NCBI GenBank assembly: GCA_949825025.1
Contig: OX463780.1
Span: 27,246,118 to 27,310,117, forward strand
Direction: 5' to 3'
From: Siphlonurus alternatus
Lineage: Eukaryota; Arthropoda; Insecta; Ephemeroptera; Siphlonuridae
Length of the DNA stretch: 64,000 nt
Both the position numbers and the translations under genes were made by a program. The notes under the pieces were generated by a model. It saw only the letters and a list, made by a program, of their open reading frames with translations, was not told the origin of the DNA and searched no databases. Within the stretch, counting starts at the first letter, position 1; every line of letters starts with the position of its first letter. Below are positions 14,501 through 24,464 of the stretch, one piece after another.

Positions 14501-14957
14501 TTTATATTTTAAATTGTGCCTCATTCAAAAAAAATCATCCAAATTTTTATGTTCAGAATGATGGCTATCATGACTATAATACTAGGAATAAATCGAATGT
14601 AGTTACTGAAAGACATAACACACAATTTTTCAAAAACTGTGCAATGTATCAAACAGCAAAATTTTATGAATTTTTACCAGCATGTTTGAAAGAAATAAAA
14701 ACCAGTAAACTTTTTCGCACAAAATTAAAGAATGTATTGATCAATAAAGAGTTTTACTCTATTAAAGCTTTTGAGAGTAATAAAATGTCTGAAAAAGTAT
14801 TATCAGGATTATAAAATAAACAAAATTATAAATTTACATATACATTGTATTGACTGATATATATATATATATATATGTATATGTGTGTGTATATGTATGT
14901 GTATATGTATGTATGTATATATATATATATATGTATATGTATGTATATGTGTATATG

Positions 14958-15046
<89 letters not shown>

Positions 15047-18000
15047 ATATATATGTATGTATATATATATATGTATATATATATGTTCCGCATAAACTAA
15101 AATTTATCAGTATTAATGGTGACTTTGGCTTGTATTTTGTTTTTATTATTATTGTCAGTGATTGTGTTTGATAGTGTTAAATAACTTATGTAAATGTGTT
15201 TAAGTTTGATGTTTTTATGTTGTATTTTGTCCAATTTTGACTTGAACATATGTTTGTCTTGTACAACCAAAAAGAAGTTCCAAAATAAAAATAAATAAAT
15301 AAATAAATTACATAGTAATTTGCTTATTTGTCCATTTTTCACGCATAAATGTCCTACTGGTTCTGTCCTACAAAATACAAAATCACTAAAATTCACAAAG
15401 CAAAATAATCACATGTCACTTTGGCGCGTTCGTGCAATTAATTTTCAATCTGCTGGCTAGAGGTGTCAGCACTTTCTGGCTATTAGTGGACATGATACAA
15501 CGATTAGTAGATGTGTTCTCGATGTGTTTTCAAAACCCAAAACTAATTAAACTAATTTTAAAGTTGTTTTCTTGATGATTTCCAGTCATGTCTGCAGGAT
15601 ATTGTCATGTGGCATAAATGGCATAATATATGTGGAATTGCTGCAATGTCTGCAATTTATTGGTCAAATTTCTGGTCAATGGTCATCATAAGGCAATGCT
15701 GCAGAGATGAATGGAAGTCGTCAAGAAAACTACTTTAAAATTAGTGCGCCTTTTTGGGTTTTAAAAACGCATCGAAACGCATCCTGATAGCCAGAAAGTG
15801 CTGCCACCTCTAGCCAGCAGATTGAAAATTAATTGCGCCAAAGGGACATGTGTTTATTTTGCTCTGTGAATTTTAGTGATTTTGTAGGACATTCATGCTT
15901 GAAAAATGGACAAAATAAAAGCAAATTGATATGTTAAATTCAAATAAACGATTTAAGAGTTAAAGTTAGGGCTTATATTATTTATTTTGCAAGAAAATGT
16001 GTTTTTAATGTGCGCATGCAACCCGGCCCCGGCCAACAGCCGGCTTAATTTTTTTTGACAATTAGGTGCATACCGGTCGGCGGCAGGCGCGGATCCAGGG
16101 GGTGGGCTGGGGGGGCTGCAGCCCTACCCCCCCGAAATTTTGGATTTAAAATGGGCAATATAGGCATTTCCCCCACTCCAATTTTTTTTTTTTAACATTG
16201 ACCTTATGGAGGCAGCCCCTCCCGAAATTTTTTTCTGGATCCGCGCCTGGTCGGCGGTATGCATAATATATAATTATACGTGTGCCCCGGCCTGCCTGCA
16301 TGCTGTATACGTTTTTATAAATTGTTCTCCTATCTCCGAACTAAAGTGACCAGCAAGCTTAGTGTTCAGTGCAATAAAAAGCTTAAGGTAAGTCCGCCTC
16401 GTGTGCAGTCCATGGACATCCCGGTAAGTACAGGTATTTTATTATTTTTGGTTTGAGGAGAGCACGGCAAGATAGCTAGATCGTCAACAGTGATTTAACC
16501 GATTTTCATTTCTTGAGAATTAAGCTCTTTTTTGAGCATGATGCATGCATGGTTGAATCACCAGTTGAATGCACAGTGTGTATTATACGAATTATACCTA
16601 TATTATATATACATGTGTCTCTGTTTTTAGGATTATAAATTAAATTCATGGGTGAATACCGTGTTTTGCGCGCGCGTCGTTATATTATATTCTTGCTAAA
16701 TTTAATGAAAGCAGTGGTTTAATTTGTATCAAACAAATATTTTGATACGTCATGAATATGCTTTAATGCAGTAAATTTAGCAGTATACTGCAATGCTTTA
16801 GAAAAATAAATTAAGGAATTGAAATTAAGGAGAGATCGAGTTCTATACTTCTTTCGTTTTTCAAAAAACATAAGAAATTTATCACTAGACTTGATTAATT
16901 AAGATTTTAATACTTGGTATTATAATATAGTAAATATTAACGGGATGTCTTTGAGCTGCAGCTAATATTAAAATTTAATTGAAGCTATTTAGTGTAATAG
17001 TAATTTGTGAAAAATTTAGTGAAATTTAGTAAAAATTCTAGTGAAAACCTAAAAAAAAAAAAAAAAAATCGCGACTGCGGCGGGTTACTGGGGGGATGTC
17101 TTTGAACTGCAGCTAATATTAAAATTTAATTGAAGCTATTTAGTGTAATTTGTGAAAAATTTAGTGAAATTTAGTAAAAATTCTAGTGAAAACCTAAAAA
17201 AAAAAAATCGCGACTGCGGTGGGCTACTGGGGGGATGTCTTTGAACTGCAGCTAATATTAAAATTTAATTGAAGCTATTTAGTGTAATTTGTGAAAAATT
17301 TAGTGAAATTTAGTAAAAATTCTAGTGAAAACCTAAAAAAAATCGCGACTGCGGCGGGTTACTGGGGGGTTCCCCCCCCCCCCAGACCCCCCTTTGGAGT
17401 GTTGACCCCCGCCTATGTGAGCCGTCATTCCTTCTCGCTCGATGGGCCGTTTTGGCCCAGTCCGTGCCTGCGCCGGACATAACACTCCTAAAGTCGTGCA
17501 GCATATTGATGTAATCTATATAATGTATATTATATGTATAGCTTATTATTTTGCACACGATCGTGGAAGACAGATCGCTCATTATTCAGAACAAGGGACG
17601 GTTATATGCAGAGACAATGGCAGTAATCTAAAAAAAATTATACAGACATTTTACATGCACACATATACACCTTTTCCTTTGCTGGCATGTAACAAAAATA
17701 TTAAATATTTACACTATGACGGTCCAGTGTTTTTTAGCACGATTATAATGGTATTAAAATATTTAATATTTAGAGGGTTAAAATAAAGCTAAAAAATGTT
17801 AGGTCTGTTCGTAAATACACAATCAGAAAGAATCAATTATTTGTGATGAATCTTCTGTTCCATGTACAGAAGGTTTATCACAAATAATCGATTCTTTCTG
17901 ATTGTGTATTTTTACGAACAGACCTATTATATTGACAAATACAGAACTTGTGAGGTTCTTAATATGCATATTAAAAATTGTCATGCAGGTTGTCCTTTTT

Positions 18001-19551
18001 GCGTAAACGGTTTCATTATCGAACATTTCGCAATGCAGTTACAAATTAAATTTGCTGTATACGACACCTATCATACTTACGTGCCAGAGCTCCTTGTTTC
18101 GTGTCTTCTGAAACGTCCTCCAATCTCTCACTGGTTATCAAATTATCGATTATGGGCCAAAATATCCCACAGATGAGTATCTTGGCTACCGATACAACCT
18201 GTAAGTCAATTAACAGGTATTAATCTTAAAAGTCAAGATAAATTATGGGTTTGGTTCATGAAGAAGTTATGCCGCGTAAAGACACCCAGGTTTCTCACCA
18301 TCCGCATGTTATTGAGTTCGGCTATACAGTCGTGGCTATAGTGCAACAAAACACATATAATAATATTTCGTACCCTCGCTAAAAAAAAAAAAAAAATGTA
18401 ACATTCCTCGTCCGGAATCTGTCTGCACTATATCTGCTATATATGCCAATATCGTGTATAAAATTACAAAAATTATCTGTTTTTCAAATTAGGTGAGTGC
18501 ATTAGACAATAATGGTTGCATTTTATTATTTCATAATTAAAAAATATACATAGAAATATGCTTTTCTGAAAATTTTCAGATTTTTTGGAGTGTGAGAAAT
18601 AATTTTAAAATATTATTTAAAATATCTGAATTAGGGTGGTTCGACCTGATGGGATAACTGTGACGTCATCAGTAGTCAATCACAGTGCAAGAAACGCAGT
18701 GCAGGCGTCACGGTTGTCCCGCCAGGTGTAATATTTATATTAATATTTATATTAATATTTATTTAATATTTTAAATGTTTTTTTAAAATTAGTTCCCGCA
18801 CTCCAAAAAATCTGAAAAAAATTCAGAGAAGCATATTTTTATGTATATTTTTAAATTATGAAATAAAAAAATGCAACCATTATTGTCTAATATAAGATGT
18901 AATCAGTAAAGCATGCAATCAGCTGATATTATAGCAGCAAGTTCATTATTGCACACGATCATGGAAGACAGATAGCTCATTATTCAGAATAAGGGACGGT
19001 TATTTGCAGAGACAACGGCAGTAATCTAAAAATTATTAATACAGACATTTTATATGCACACATATACAATAAAAGTAAAAAAATATATTAAAATAATAAG
19101 ATATTTTGCATCCTTAACTCGCTTTGTTAGTTATTCAATTTTATTTTGTATTATCAATATATTTTTTCGTAATTTAAAAAAAAAAAAGTATTGATAAAAA
19201 TAAAGTGAATATGCACAAATATCCTCCTTATGAATCATTAATTAATTGCACATGAGTATATTACATATATTAGGTGCGTTTCACAAAGATTTATTCCATT
19301 TTTTTTTTTTTTTTTTTTTTTAACTTCATGAAACTCAATTCTACTATATAGCGCCATGGGTCCCACCTCCCACTCAATATAATATGCACTGTATGTGCAT
19401 AAGTTATGGGGACAGACGGTCTTCGGTGATGCAGAAAAGAGACATGACATTTCATATTGCGACTTGAACGACTCACCACTGCAATGGTGGCGAGGACTGA
19501 GGTGGCATGACGAGGCTCCGCCACGAAAAACACAGTTTTCATGGCTACCAT
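5303..19551 (-). CDS. Four-transmembrane protein, DUF4728-like (gene A), five coding exons
   Basis: Five exons join on the minus strand with consistent phases: 19551-19477 (phase 0 exit), 18198-18081 (phase 1), 6806-6721 (phase 0), 6251-6104 (phase 1), 5538-5303 (stop TAA). Every intron starts GT and ends AG. The product is 220 residues with four hydrophobic spans at about 15-42, 70-90, 102-126 and 128-156, short loops, and a polar tail rich in Gln-Pro pairs. There is no cleaved signal peptide. An R-R-R-x-L-x-L-P-W motif precedes span 3. Size, topology and intron pattern resemble the insect DUF4728 family of uncharacterised membrane proteins; that name is from memory. The molecular function is unknown and the protein is inferred to sit in a membrane. 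A decayed tandem copy lies at 25.4-27.1 kb. The gene model is well supported; the family name is less certain. Confidence 0.8.
6104..6251 (-). CDS. Gene A coding exon 4
   Basis: This 148-bp exon encodes R-R-R-M-L-M-L-P-W and membrane span 3 plus most of span 4; the donor is GTAAGA in phase 1. An alternative in-phase acceptor gives exon start 6281 and adds ten residues. I prefer 6251 because it puts the Arg-rich loop directly after V-G-T-I-K. No homologous exon was found in the duplicate. Confidence 0.72.
6721..6806 (-). CDS. Gene A coding exon 3
   Basis: The acceptor CTGTTTCAG and donor GTAGGA flank an 86-bp exon encoding membrane span 2, ending V-G-T-I-K in phase 0. The duplicate exon at 25534-25449 has the same length and the same V-N-[ND]-x-M and S-I-N-x-M-F-x-V-G-x-I-K pattern. 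Confidence 0.78.
6807..8824. other. Gene A intron 2, proximal part
   Basis: AT-rich intron containing a GC-rich patch (about 7075-7165, short GGGCCGCCGG repeats) and the hairpin element at 7350-7460. No exon is evident. Confidence 0.5.
7350..7460. mobile_element. 111-bp hairpin element
   Basis: Ends CACTACGTTTACATGACG / CGTCATGTAAACGTAGTG form a near-perfect stem around about 30 bases. Confidence 0.82.
8825..9290 (+). repeat. Left arm of diverged inverted repeat flanking the LINE
   Basis: Its reverse complement matches 15940-16760 in order, with shared blocks such as AAGAGTTAAAGTTAGGGCTT, GTCCATGGACATCCCGGTAAG and TTTTGGTTTG, but many small differences. Confidence 0.7.
9482..11818 (+). CDS. 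LINE ORF1 with TARG1/OARD1-like macro domain and 15-residue repeats
   Basis: The open frame gives 778 residues and starts at the first ATG after the leader. Residues 1-250 are low complexity, with Gln-rich runs at about 150-205. Residues 258-408 match the macro domain of TARG1/OARD1: S-Y-A-H-C, G-x-G-V-A-x-x-F-K-K-K, Y-L-V-T-K and P-R-L-A-C-G-x-D. Lys332 and Asp373 line up with the catalytic Lys84 and Asp125 of human TARG1, which removes ADP-ribose from glutamate. Residues 490 to about 636 are ten 15-residue repeats with consensus [15 protein letters not shown]. The C-terminal part is polar. No zinc knuckle, RRM or esterase motif was seen. The protein presumably forms the element's ribonucleoprotein; de-ADP-ribosylation is inferred from the domain only. 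Confidence 0.85.
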   Translation: MTDLRSMRATPQFCSPLVPHWPPPARTTPEVFNSQFINYDKNNSDIHMSNESLSNDLTVHPMYKLIQHNIKDLFTDFREEIKCTIKLMLNERNGISSANNFNNEGNSNHQCHIQTADYDRSPVQFSRPWRTAGYTKQRPPQPTSFTRVPQQQQQSRQQQQQQSEQSRQQQTRRQHVVSQYQPRRPLQHQPSAQRPHPTQLPRQSQGAQLRPPRPPYNPWGATVPTSNSFSVLQHINNESFPTLHQKNTNNNNIKRKHQNFRFIEKKGNLFDAPPGTSYAHCVDKTFKQGRGVATQFKKKHGQTPFLKSQLKNTGEVAVLPSDDSFIFYLVTKSVHNSYPDHSSILLALKNLRNICEILSIKKLAIPRLACGRDGFNWSTIKQDIISVFKDLDIEIVAYYGWKTLAKKVASNDDETAVKELFEESAQSTLANVITARAPPSNNLAVLVSSGQCQTSTLRESTRPSIVTPDIVRVEGLPVPATKEQMSNTRGEKSGLAQVNDGTTPGEESGLASVNDGTTPGEESGLASVNDGTTPGEESGLASVNDGTTPGEESGLASVNDGTTPGEESGLAPVNDGTTPGEESGLASVNDGTTPGEESGLVSVNDGTTPGEESGLAPANDGIAPSEESSLVLVNNSLPESGPPLPDPVCSLELNQDIIDLNSLHPRLKAFLLTILDNKFQFTNDLLKNDETAAKKSAINSEKSINEISSVVSPSIISKNDTINDNVLSSNVDNFNLASQLKSPIKNSQEDTQSSPVRSRLRASTLNSISTKLPNKKKT
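10254..10705 (+). other. Macro domain within LINE ORF1
   Basis: This covers residues 258-408 of ORF1. Besides the catalytic Lys332 and Asp373, the start [12 protein letters not shown] and the strand G-E-V-A-V-L-P follow TARG1 order and spacing, so the fold appears complete rather than a remnant. Confidence 0.82.
10949..11390 (+). repeat. 45-bp coding minisatellite in ORF1
   Basis: Ten in-frame 45-bp units are present, the inner eight nearly identical and the first and last degenerate. The block is GC-rich in an AT-rich element. Two minus-strand frames stay open across it purely because of the repeat. Confidence 0.95.
11916..13838 (+). CDS. LINE ORF2, first part: APE endonuclease and start of reverse transcriptase
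   Basis: 640 residues run from the first ATG, but the endonuclease homology begins upstream at about 11841 in the same frame ([12 protein letters not shown]), with no earlier in-frame ATG. Endonuclease motifs are C-E-H (Glu11), G-D-V-N (138-140) and the terminal S-D-H at 202-204. Reverse transcriptase motifs are N-Y-R-P-I-S, Q-H-G-F and F-D-L-S-K-A-F-D (Asp588). The frame closes at TAA 13836-13838, just before the G-I-P-Q-G-G motif, which lies one base out of frame. Confidence 0.85.
   Translation: MVDCDIIILCEHGLNESEIITINFKNFMIVSYYCRDIQKCGGVVILSRKGSNINDIKIKSIESVFECCIAKLVINKTTNIYFASIYRPPNISRVMKKIQNFDNTENNIKPFLKEFEMLCKKLIKYCKNNDDFFIIAGDVNLNLFIDDANVILYKDILDSYKLEIVNSSATRETMKTATLIDHIIKSTSAINTNYKTEKTTLSDHNYTIVTITLNNSKNIDKIQEKQFYYKRIFDKCNLDNFLLLLIREEWNDLLNPDLNSNERWSKFLEIFIYHFNEAFPVVKRKISSNKNKPSWILNNPHLYEQGISLKRLHYDVKFTDPNLESTYKKEMKSYKQNMATAKFKENDHEIKGANNKIKATWNIINKECKTKKTNVNNKNKYELCINSVTITDPKLICNLFNNFFVKTIENIITEKFPFNYSNTLIFVDSDKSKTKLNFSSIDPIYILNRMKSLPNKYAAGPDEIPYTVVKYCASVLSVPLSNLINHSISDGIFPDCLKDSKIYATHKKGPTFNIDNYRPISNTSVFGKLFENTLDDQITDYQTENHLIAPCQHGFLKDRSTDTALFDLLSHVYMAIDNKLFCVAIFFDLSKAFDSLNKDVLLNKFDNMGIGVSSRNLLDSYLTNREQYVELNSNSNGYYI
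13840..14814 (+). CDS. LINE ORF2, second part: reverse transcriptase palm to C-terminus
   Basis: This continues ORF2 in the next frame. G-I-P-Q-G-G (13864-13881) lies just upstream of the first ATG (13885), Y-A-D-D is at 13957-13968, and F-L-G-L-x-I and the thumb-like [10 protein letters not shown] follow. The Met start is incidental: the piece is the 3' half of a protein interrupted by a frameshift between about 13795 and 13840. This copy is therefore probably inactive unless the shift is bypassed. Confidence 0.82.
   Translation, partial: SDKLPITLGIPQGGKMSATLFNTGTNDLSDHVKNAVLVKYADDITAIITAEAEDELIRKIKLTIEEVHTWCTNNKLILNSTKTEYIQFHSPRQIPLNSYLLQLAGKTIKRAESVKFLGLHINESLDWSLHVNAICKKINSANFMLYTIRNHVSHETLLTIYYAYVYPHLAYGIINWGCKSELLNRCFVLQKRALRTILRIPKGQSCVSHFKANKMLTVPCIYILNCASFKKNHPNFYVQNDGYHDYNTRNKSNVVTERHNTQFFKNCAMYQTAKFYEFLPACLKEIKTSKLFRTKLKNVLINKEFYSIKAFESNKMSEKVLSGL
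14858..15085 (+). repeat. Compound TA/TG microsatellite in LINE 3' UTR
   Basis: Alternating TA, TG and TATG runs lie shortly after the ORF2 stop. The long open frames here, read as Tyr-Ile or Tyr-Val repeats, are artefacts. Confidence 0.95.
15314..15932. mobile_element. Palindromic element next to the LINE 3' end
   Basis: The two halves are inverted copies with a centre near 15620. Shared blocks include CAGCACTTTCTGGCTAT with its complement, and TTTGCTT-ATTTGTCCATTTT at the ends. Confidence 0.75.
15940..16760 (-). repeat. Right arm of diverged inverted repeat flanking the LINE
   Basis: Counterpart of 8825-9290, enlarged by the hAT-type MITE at 16084-16249. Together the arms suggest an older foldback-like element into which the LINE inserted. 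Confidence 0.68.
16084..16249. mobile_element. 166-bp hAT-type MITE with 8-bp target duplication
   Basis: Terminal inverted repeats CAGGCGCGGATCCAG / CTGGATCCGCGCCTG are flanked on both sides by GTCGGCGG. An 8-bp duplication is the mark of hAT transposases. The interior has C-rich and G-rich runs. Confidence 0.9.
16942..17369 (+). repeat. Three-copy tandem repeat, about 140 bp per unit
   Basis: Units begin GGGATGTCTTTGA at 16942, 17093 and 17232 and end GCGACTGCGGCGGG-TACTGGGG. They differ mainly in the length of an internal A run (about 18, 7 and 7). Confidence 0.92.
17551..17670 (+). repeat. Direct repeat, left copy (flanks gene A exon 2)
   Basis: It matches 18949-19070 over about 120 bp beginning TTGCACACGATC and running to GCACACATATACA, with scattered differences. 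Confidence 0.85.
17801..17925. mobile_element. Near-perfect hairpin MITE (AGGTCTGTTCGTAAA family)
   Basis: Arms of about 55 bp pair around a short centre. A related copy is at 3144-3268, and a fragment of one end lies near 2401-2450. Confidence 0.85.
18081..18198 (-). CDS. Gene A coding exon 2
   Basis: The acceptor TTACAG precedes GTT GTA TCG and the donor is GTAAGT. It is 118 bp, encodes 39 residues plus one base, and completes membrane span 1 (motif [10 protein letters not shown]). The duplicate exon at 26143-26026 is also 118 bp. The exon lies between two 120-bp direct repeats (17551-17670 and 18949-19070). Confidence 0.75.
18503..18889. mobile_element. Palindromic MITE (TAGACAATAATGG family), copy 2
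   Basis: Same family as 1292-1652, in intron 1 of gene A. One TGACGTCA (18661) is kept and its partner has decayed to GGCGTCA. A short TTAATATTTATA repeat has expanded in the right arm. Confidence 0.87.
18949..19070 (+). repeat. Direct repeat, right copy (flanks gene A exon 2)
   Basis: Lies in intron 1. Part of it is recognisable in intron 1 of the duplicate gene near 26415-26480, so this copy is probably the ancestral one. Confidence 0.85.
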
Positions 19552-19574
19552 TGCACCTTCTTGAAGAAAATTTT
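19477..19574 (-). CDS. Gene A exon with start codon (coding part 19551-19477)
   Basis: The coding part gives 25 residues beginning M-V-A-M-K-T-V-F-F and ends at donor GTGAGT in phase 0. The leader TTCATTTCAG just upstream (exon edge 19574) looks like a 3' splice acceptor and is kept in the duplicate at 27134, so an untranslated exon probably lies further upstream; I did not find it. Met4 could also serve as the start. Confidence 0.75.
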
Positions 19575-19625
19575 CTGAAATGAAAAGTTATATAGATGAA
19601 TCTTTAAAGCAATTTACTATAATAA

Positions 19626-20122
19626 TTAATGGGGTACTGACCAAAAAAAAAGTTTCAAGTTTTTGTCAGCATTTCAAAAGGCACGAAAATTTCATGAAGA
19701 ACAAGCCCTATACAGCATTCTACGACAGTTTCCTGATTTTATATGAATTTTTAAAACCTCTCAAAAATGACGTCATAGCATTGAATCTTAAATGTGAAAA
19801 TAGATCAGTTAACATTGCCAAATCCCATACTTAATATTGAAATGTAACCAAAACTTCATTTGCAAGGTTTTCAGGTGCTAGAATCACGATAATGAAGGTT
19901 TGAAATTCGTACTTCAATAACTTTTCATTTTAGCAATGTTAACTGATGCATTTCCCCATTTGAGATTCAATGGGATGACGTCATCAAAAAAAGTTTTAAA
20001 AATTCATATAAAATCAGCAAATTGTCGTAGAATGCTCTAATAGGGCTCGTTCTTCATAGAATTCACAGTAATTTTTACTATTATAGTATTGCAAACTCAA
20101 ATACCGTTCAGTACCCCATTAA
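19626..20122. mobile_element. Palindromic MITE with TTAA ends
   Basis: Ends read TTAATGGGGTACTGA / TCAGTACCCCATTAA. This is compatible with TTAA target duplication as in piggyBac-type elements. Each arm carries one TGACGTCA (19768 and 19976). It lies just upstream of gene A's first coding exon. Confidence 0.85.
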
Positions 20123-21794
20123 CAAATGTTTGCACCTTATAATTTATAATCAATGCAAATATTAAATTATATGCCTAATTTAATGCATTACCACTTTGCT
20201 CTTTTTACCGTAATAAAAATTTGTAAACAATTAATAAAAGCATATTATTTTTATATTTAAAATATTGCAAAACCAAATAATATTATAGTTATTAATATAT
20301 TATATATCATCTAAAAAAAAAACAATGAATTCTTTTATTATTTCTTTTTAATTGTTTTATATAAATGCTCACTTTAAGAAATAATGGTAATGGTAATGAC
20401 CATAAAAAAATGCTTTAAAAAAGCACAAAATTATTTATAACTATGAGTAAATGAATGACTATGAATGTGAGTTAATTAAATTTAATTAGCTCTTAAAACG
20501 TAGAAAAAAGACGCAATTATATTTTAAAATAATTGCTCCTTATAGCTATCGCTCAAAACACATCCGTTTTTGTTGGCGTCCGTTGACATTTTTTTTTATG
20601 TCGCAATGATAAAACTGAGCAGTCTGAGCACATGCACTTTTTCTACTTGTTTTCCTTGTATCGCCTTTATGTGCTTTATTGGTCAAGAGTCAAATCGATT
20701 TTATGTAAAATTAAGAGTTGATATGCAAGATTATAAGAATGTACATGATAGTAAATTAATCAAATTAATGCTAGTCGTGAACTTTGTTTTTTAAGGTTTT
20801 AAGTTCAGTGCTTGATAAACATGAAATGAACCTTGTTGAAAATACAAATGAAAAGTAAATTACTTATATACATTATAAGCAGCTGGATGTACTAAGCGGT
20901 GTATTATAGAGGGGGCTGCTGAGCTGCAGAATCCATACTGGAGAAATTAATAATAATGTTCCAATCCAATCTTTAAAATCCCCCCCCCCCTCCTCTTATT
21001 TTTTCTCATAAGTTATACTTCATTTTGAGCCATTGCTGATTCCCGTCATTATAAATTAATTAAAAAAAAAAATTGAAGAAATCAACGAATAAAAATATTT
21101 TGATATCAGGTTTATGATGCCTATTATATCTGCCATATATATGTCCTGAAATATGTATTTATATTGGACCTTTTTTAATAAACTACAGATAATTTAAGAC
21201 AATTAAATTTTCAACTAACACAATTTTCATTGTTAAAATGAACCCTTAGTTATCATTATAATAATTTAGAACACTTACAACACACATATAATAGACGAGG
21301 ATGCATATATGCAGTTCCAACCAATCAAATTACCGAGTTACCTCAAGTTACTAGTCATAATTTACCTTATGTTAAAATTAATTTGATGCTAAATAATTTA
21401 TGGACTTACAGGACTTGTCTTGAGGTCAAACGCTGTGTGCACAGTGCCCGTGGTGTGTGACTCGCATTTGGTAGCGACTTCAAAATATATTTTATCGAGA
21501 GAGGAAAAGCAACATCCTGGGCGGATGAGATACGATTCTTGAAGTTTTATTTGCTCAATCCTGGTCACTTTAACTAAAGCCAACTTCTCATGATATTTTT
21601 TTTTACAAATTTATCTCATAATTATACTATAAACTATGAACATACAACATATGAAATTTCCCATTTATTATTGAGGAAAATGGTTAATTTTCTACTTAAG
21701 TAGCAAAAATCTTGTATGCAACTCGCTAAACAAATTCTGCTTGCAGAAAGAGAGAAAAGATGACAGTAGTGTTAACAGTTGTTGTAGAAGTTGA
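20123..21794. other. Intergenic sequence, possible orphan exon at 21398-21583
   Basis: Mostly AT-rich. A less AT-rich minus-strand open stretch near 21410-21570 ends at a good donor (GTAAGT) but has no recognised homology. Confidence 0.3.
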
Positions 21795-22110
21795 GCATGG
21801 TGCAGTAGCAGTACACATTGACTGGTTTTTGTTAGATCACTGAGATCAAGCAACGTCGAGCGTAGTTAATATTCGGATGTGTTACCGTGTCAAGTAAAAA
21901 TTACGTTGCTGCCTCCCTAGGGTAAATTTGTGTCGCTTTCCACCCAGTGCAGTGATGCATTTGTGTGTGGTTCCCCAGACTGTGGAAATTACCTTACAAT
22001 TAGTGCATTGATAAAAAAATAGAGTTATTCTTCCTGACTGAAGTTTTCCGGTTTTCGGTGAGGATGAATAACTACCACAAGAAAGGAGGACCAGATTCAG
22101 AATAATTGCT
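21795..22110 (+). mobile_element. 5S rRNA-derived SINE, diverged copy
   Basis: The head (21815-21890) resembles the 5S rRNA internal promoter region (GACTGGTTTTTGTTAGATCAC, then GCAACGTCGAGCG). The body shares TTTCCACCCAGTGCAGTGATGC with the other copies. Confidence 0.75.
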
Positions 22111-23079
22111 CCAAGTCATTGCAGGAAGTGCCAGGAAGTTAAATCATCGTTTGCAGCATTGCGTGGAATATCTTAAAAAAAATTATATTTATTTTGTCAG
22201 GTTTTATTAATATAATTAAATATTGTAGAATGTGTTTTTGTAGCTTTTTAACGTACAAAGTAATATTTTTGATAATTTTGATTCGATCTAATGAAAATTG
22301 CACAAAAAAATTGGTCACGTATGTAGTAATATGTAGCTTATATACATGCACGCATATTTGAATACGCGTTTATAATAAGAGGTCAAATTTGATAGATAAA
22401 GTTGTGCAATGAGATGAGATGAGATGAGAAAAATATTATATTACAATTTCTTACATGTAAGATTTAATCATTATAAAGTGCTGCAAGAATAACAAGATTG
22501 AAATACCCGAAAAACTTTTCCTTTTAATTTAGCGTTTCCCATGCTTCTATATTTTATTGTTAATGATAACATATGAAATAAATATGTGATATCACAGTGG
22601 ACGTCATTCGGAGAGGCAGATCAAATTTCTTAGACGTAATCTTACAATTATTGTTGTATCCTTTCCCTTTTGCGTCAGAAATTACGCATTCTCTCACCAA
22701 TATTTATAATTATACTGTAGACCTTTGAGTATTAACAAGGCTGGAAAAAGAAACCCTTCAGAGGCAAGTAGTGTATATATTATACAAGCAGTAAGCTGTA
22801 AAAAAATCAACAGAAGTAAAAAAAAGTTGAAAAGGGGGAGGAATATTAATTTATGGAATGGAAATTGTGTTTATTATTACTGAAATGTTTAACCACCCAA
22901 TGATATGATAATATTTATAATAAATATATCATAATACTGACATGAAGTTAAGCATACTGTTAATTCTGTAATGATCTTATCTTAGTTTGTTGTTTTTATA
23001 TTCATAAATTAATCATGGATCTACATTCATGCGTATATAGTGCATTTATTATAAATTGAATTATATTATATTGTATATG
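22111..23079. other. AT-rich intergenic sequence
   Basis: No gene or clear repeat seen beyond a short GAGAT run near 22410-22430. Confidence 0.45.
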
Positions 23080-24431
<1,352 letters not shown>

Positions 24432-24464
24432 TCAATACTATGATAAAAAATATATTTAATATTA

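Larger units (their letters stand above)
9306..15310 (+). mobile_element. LINE retrotransposon (jockey/CR1-like group) with macro-domain ORF1
   Basis: The element has a 5' leader, ORF1 (9482-11818), ORF2 (from about 11820, broken near 13.8 kb, to 14814), a 3' UTR containing a TA/TG-rich microsatellite, and an (AAAT)n tail at about 15285-15310. ORF2 order is APE-like endonuclease then reverse transcriptase, as in jockey, CR1 and Daphne-type elements. I cannot place the clade firmly. It sits in intron 2 of the four-transmembrane gene, in the opposite orientation, and between the arms of a diverged inverted repeat. The 5' end is approximate and no target-site duplication was identified. Confidence 0.85.
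17370..18080. other. Intron 2 stretch with G/C-run block, MITE and direct repeat
   Basis: It holds a C-rich block (17370-17480), the left copy of a 120-bp direct repeat (17551-17670) and the hairpin MITE at 17801-17925. No gene is seen. Confidence 0.7.

Noticed and set aside
14809..15171. Open frames rich in Tyr, Ile, Val and Cys
   Set aside because: Translation of a TA/TG microsatellite. The same applies to frames at 24206-24478, 32681-32996, 54185-54417 and 54790-54975.
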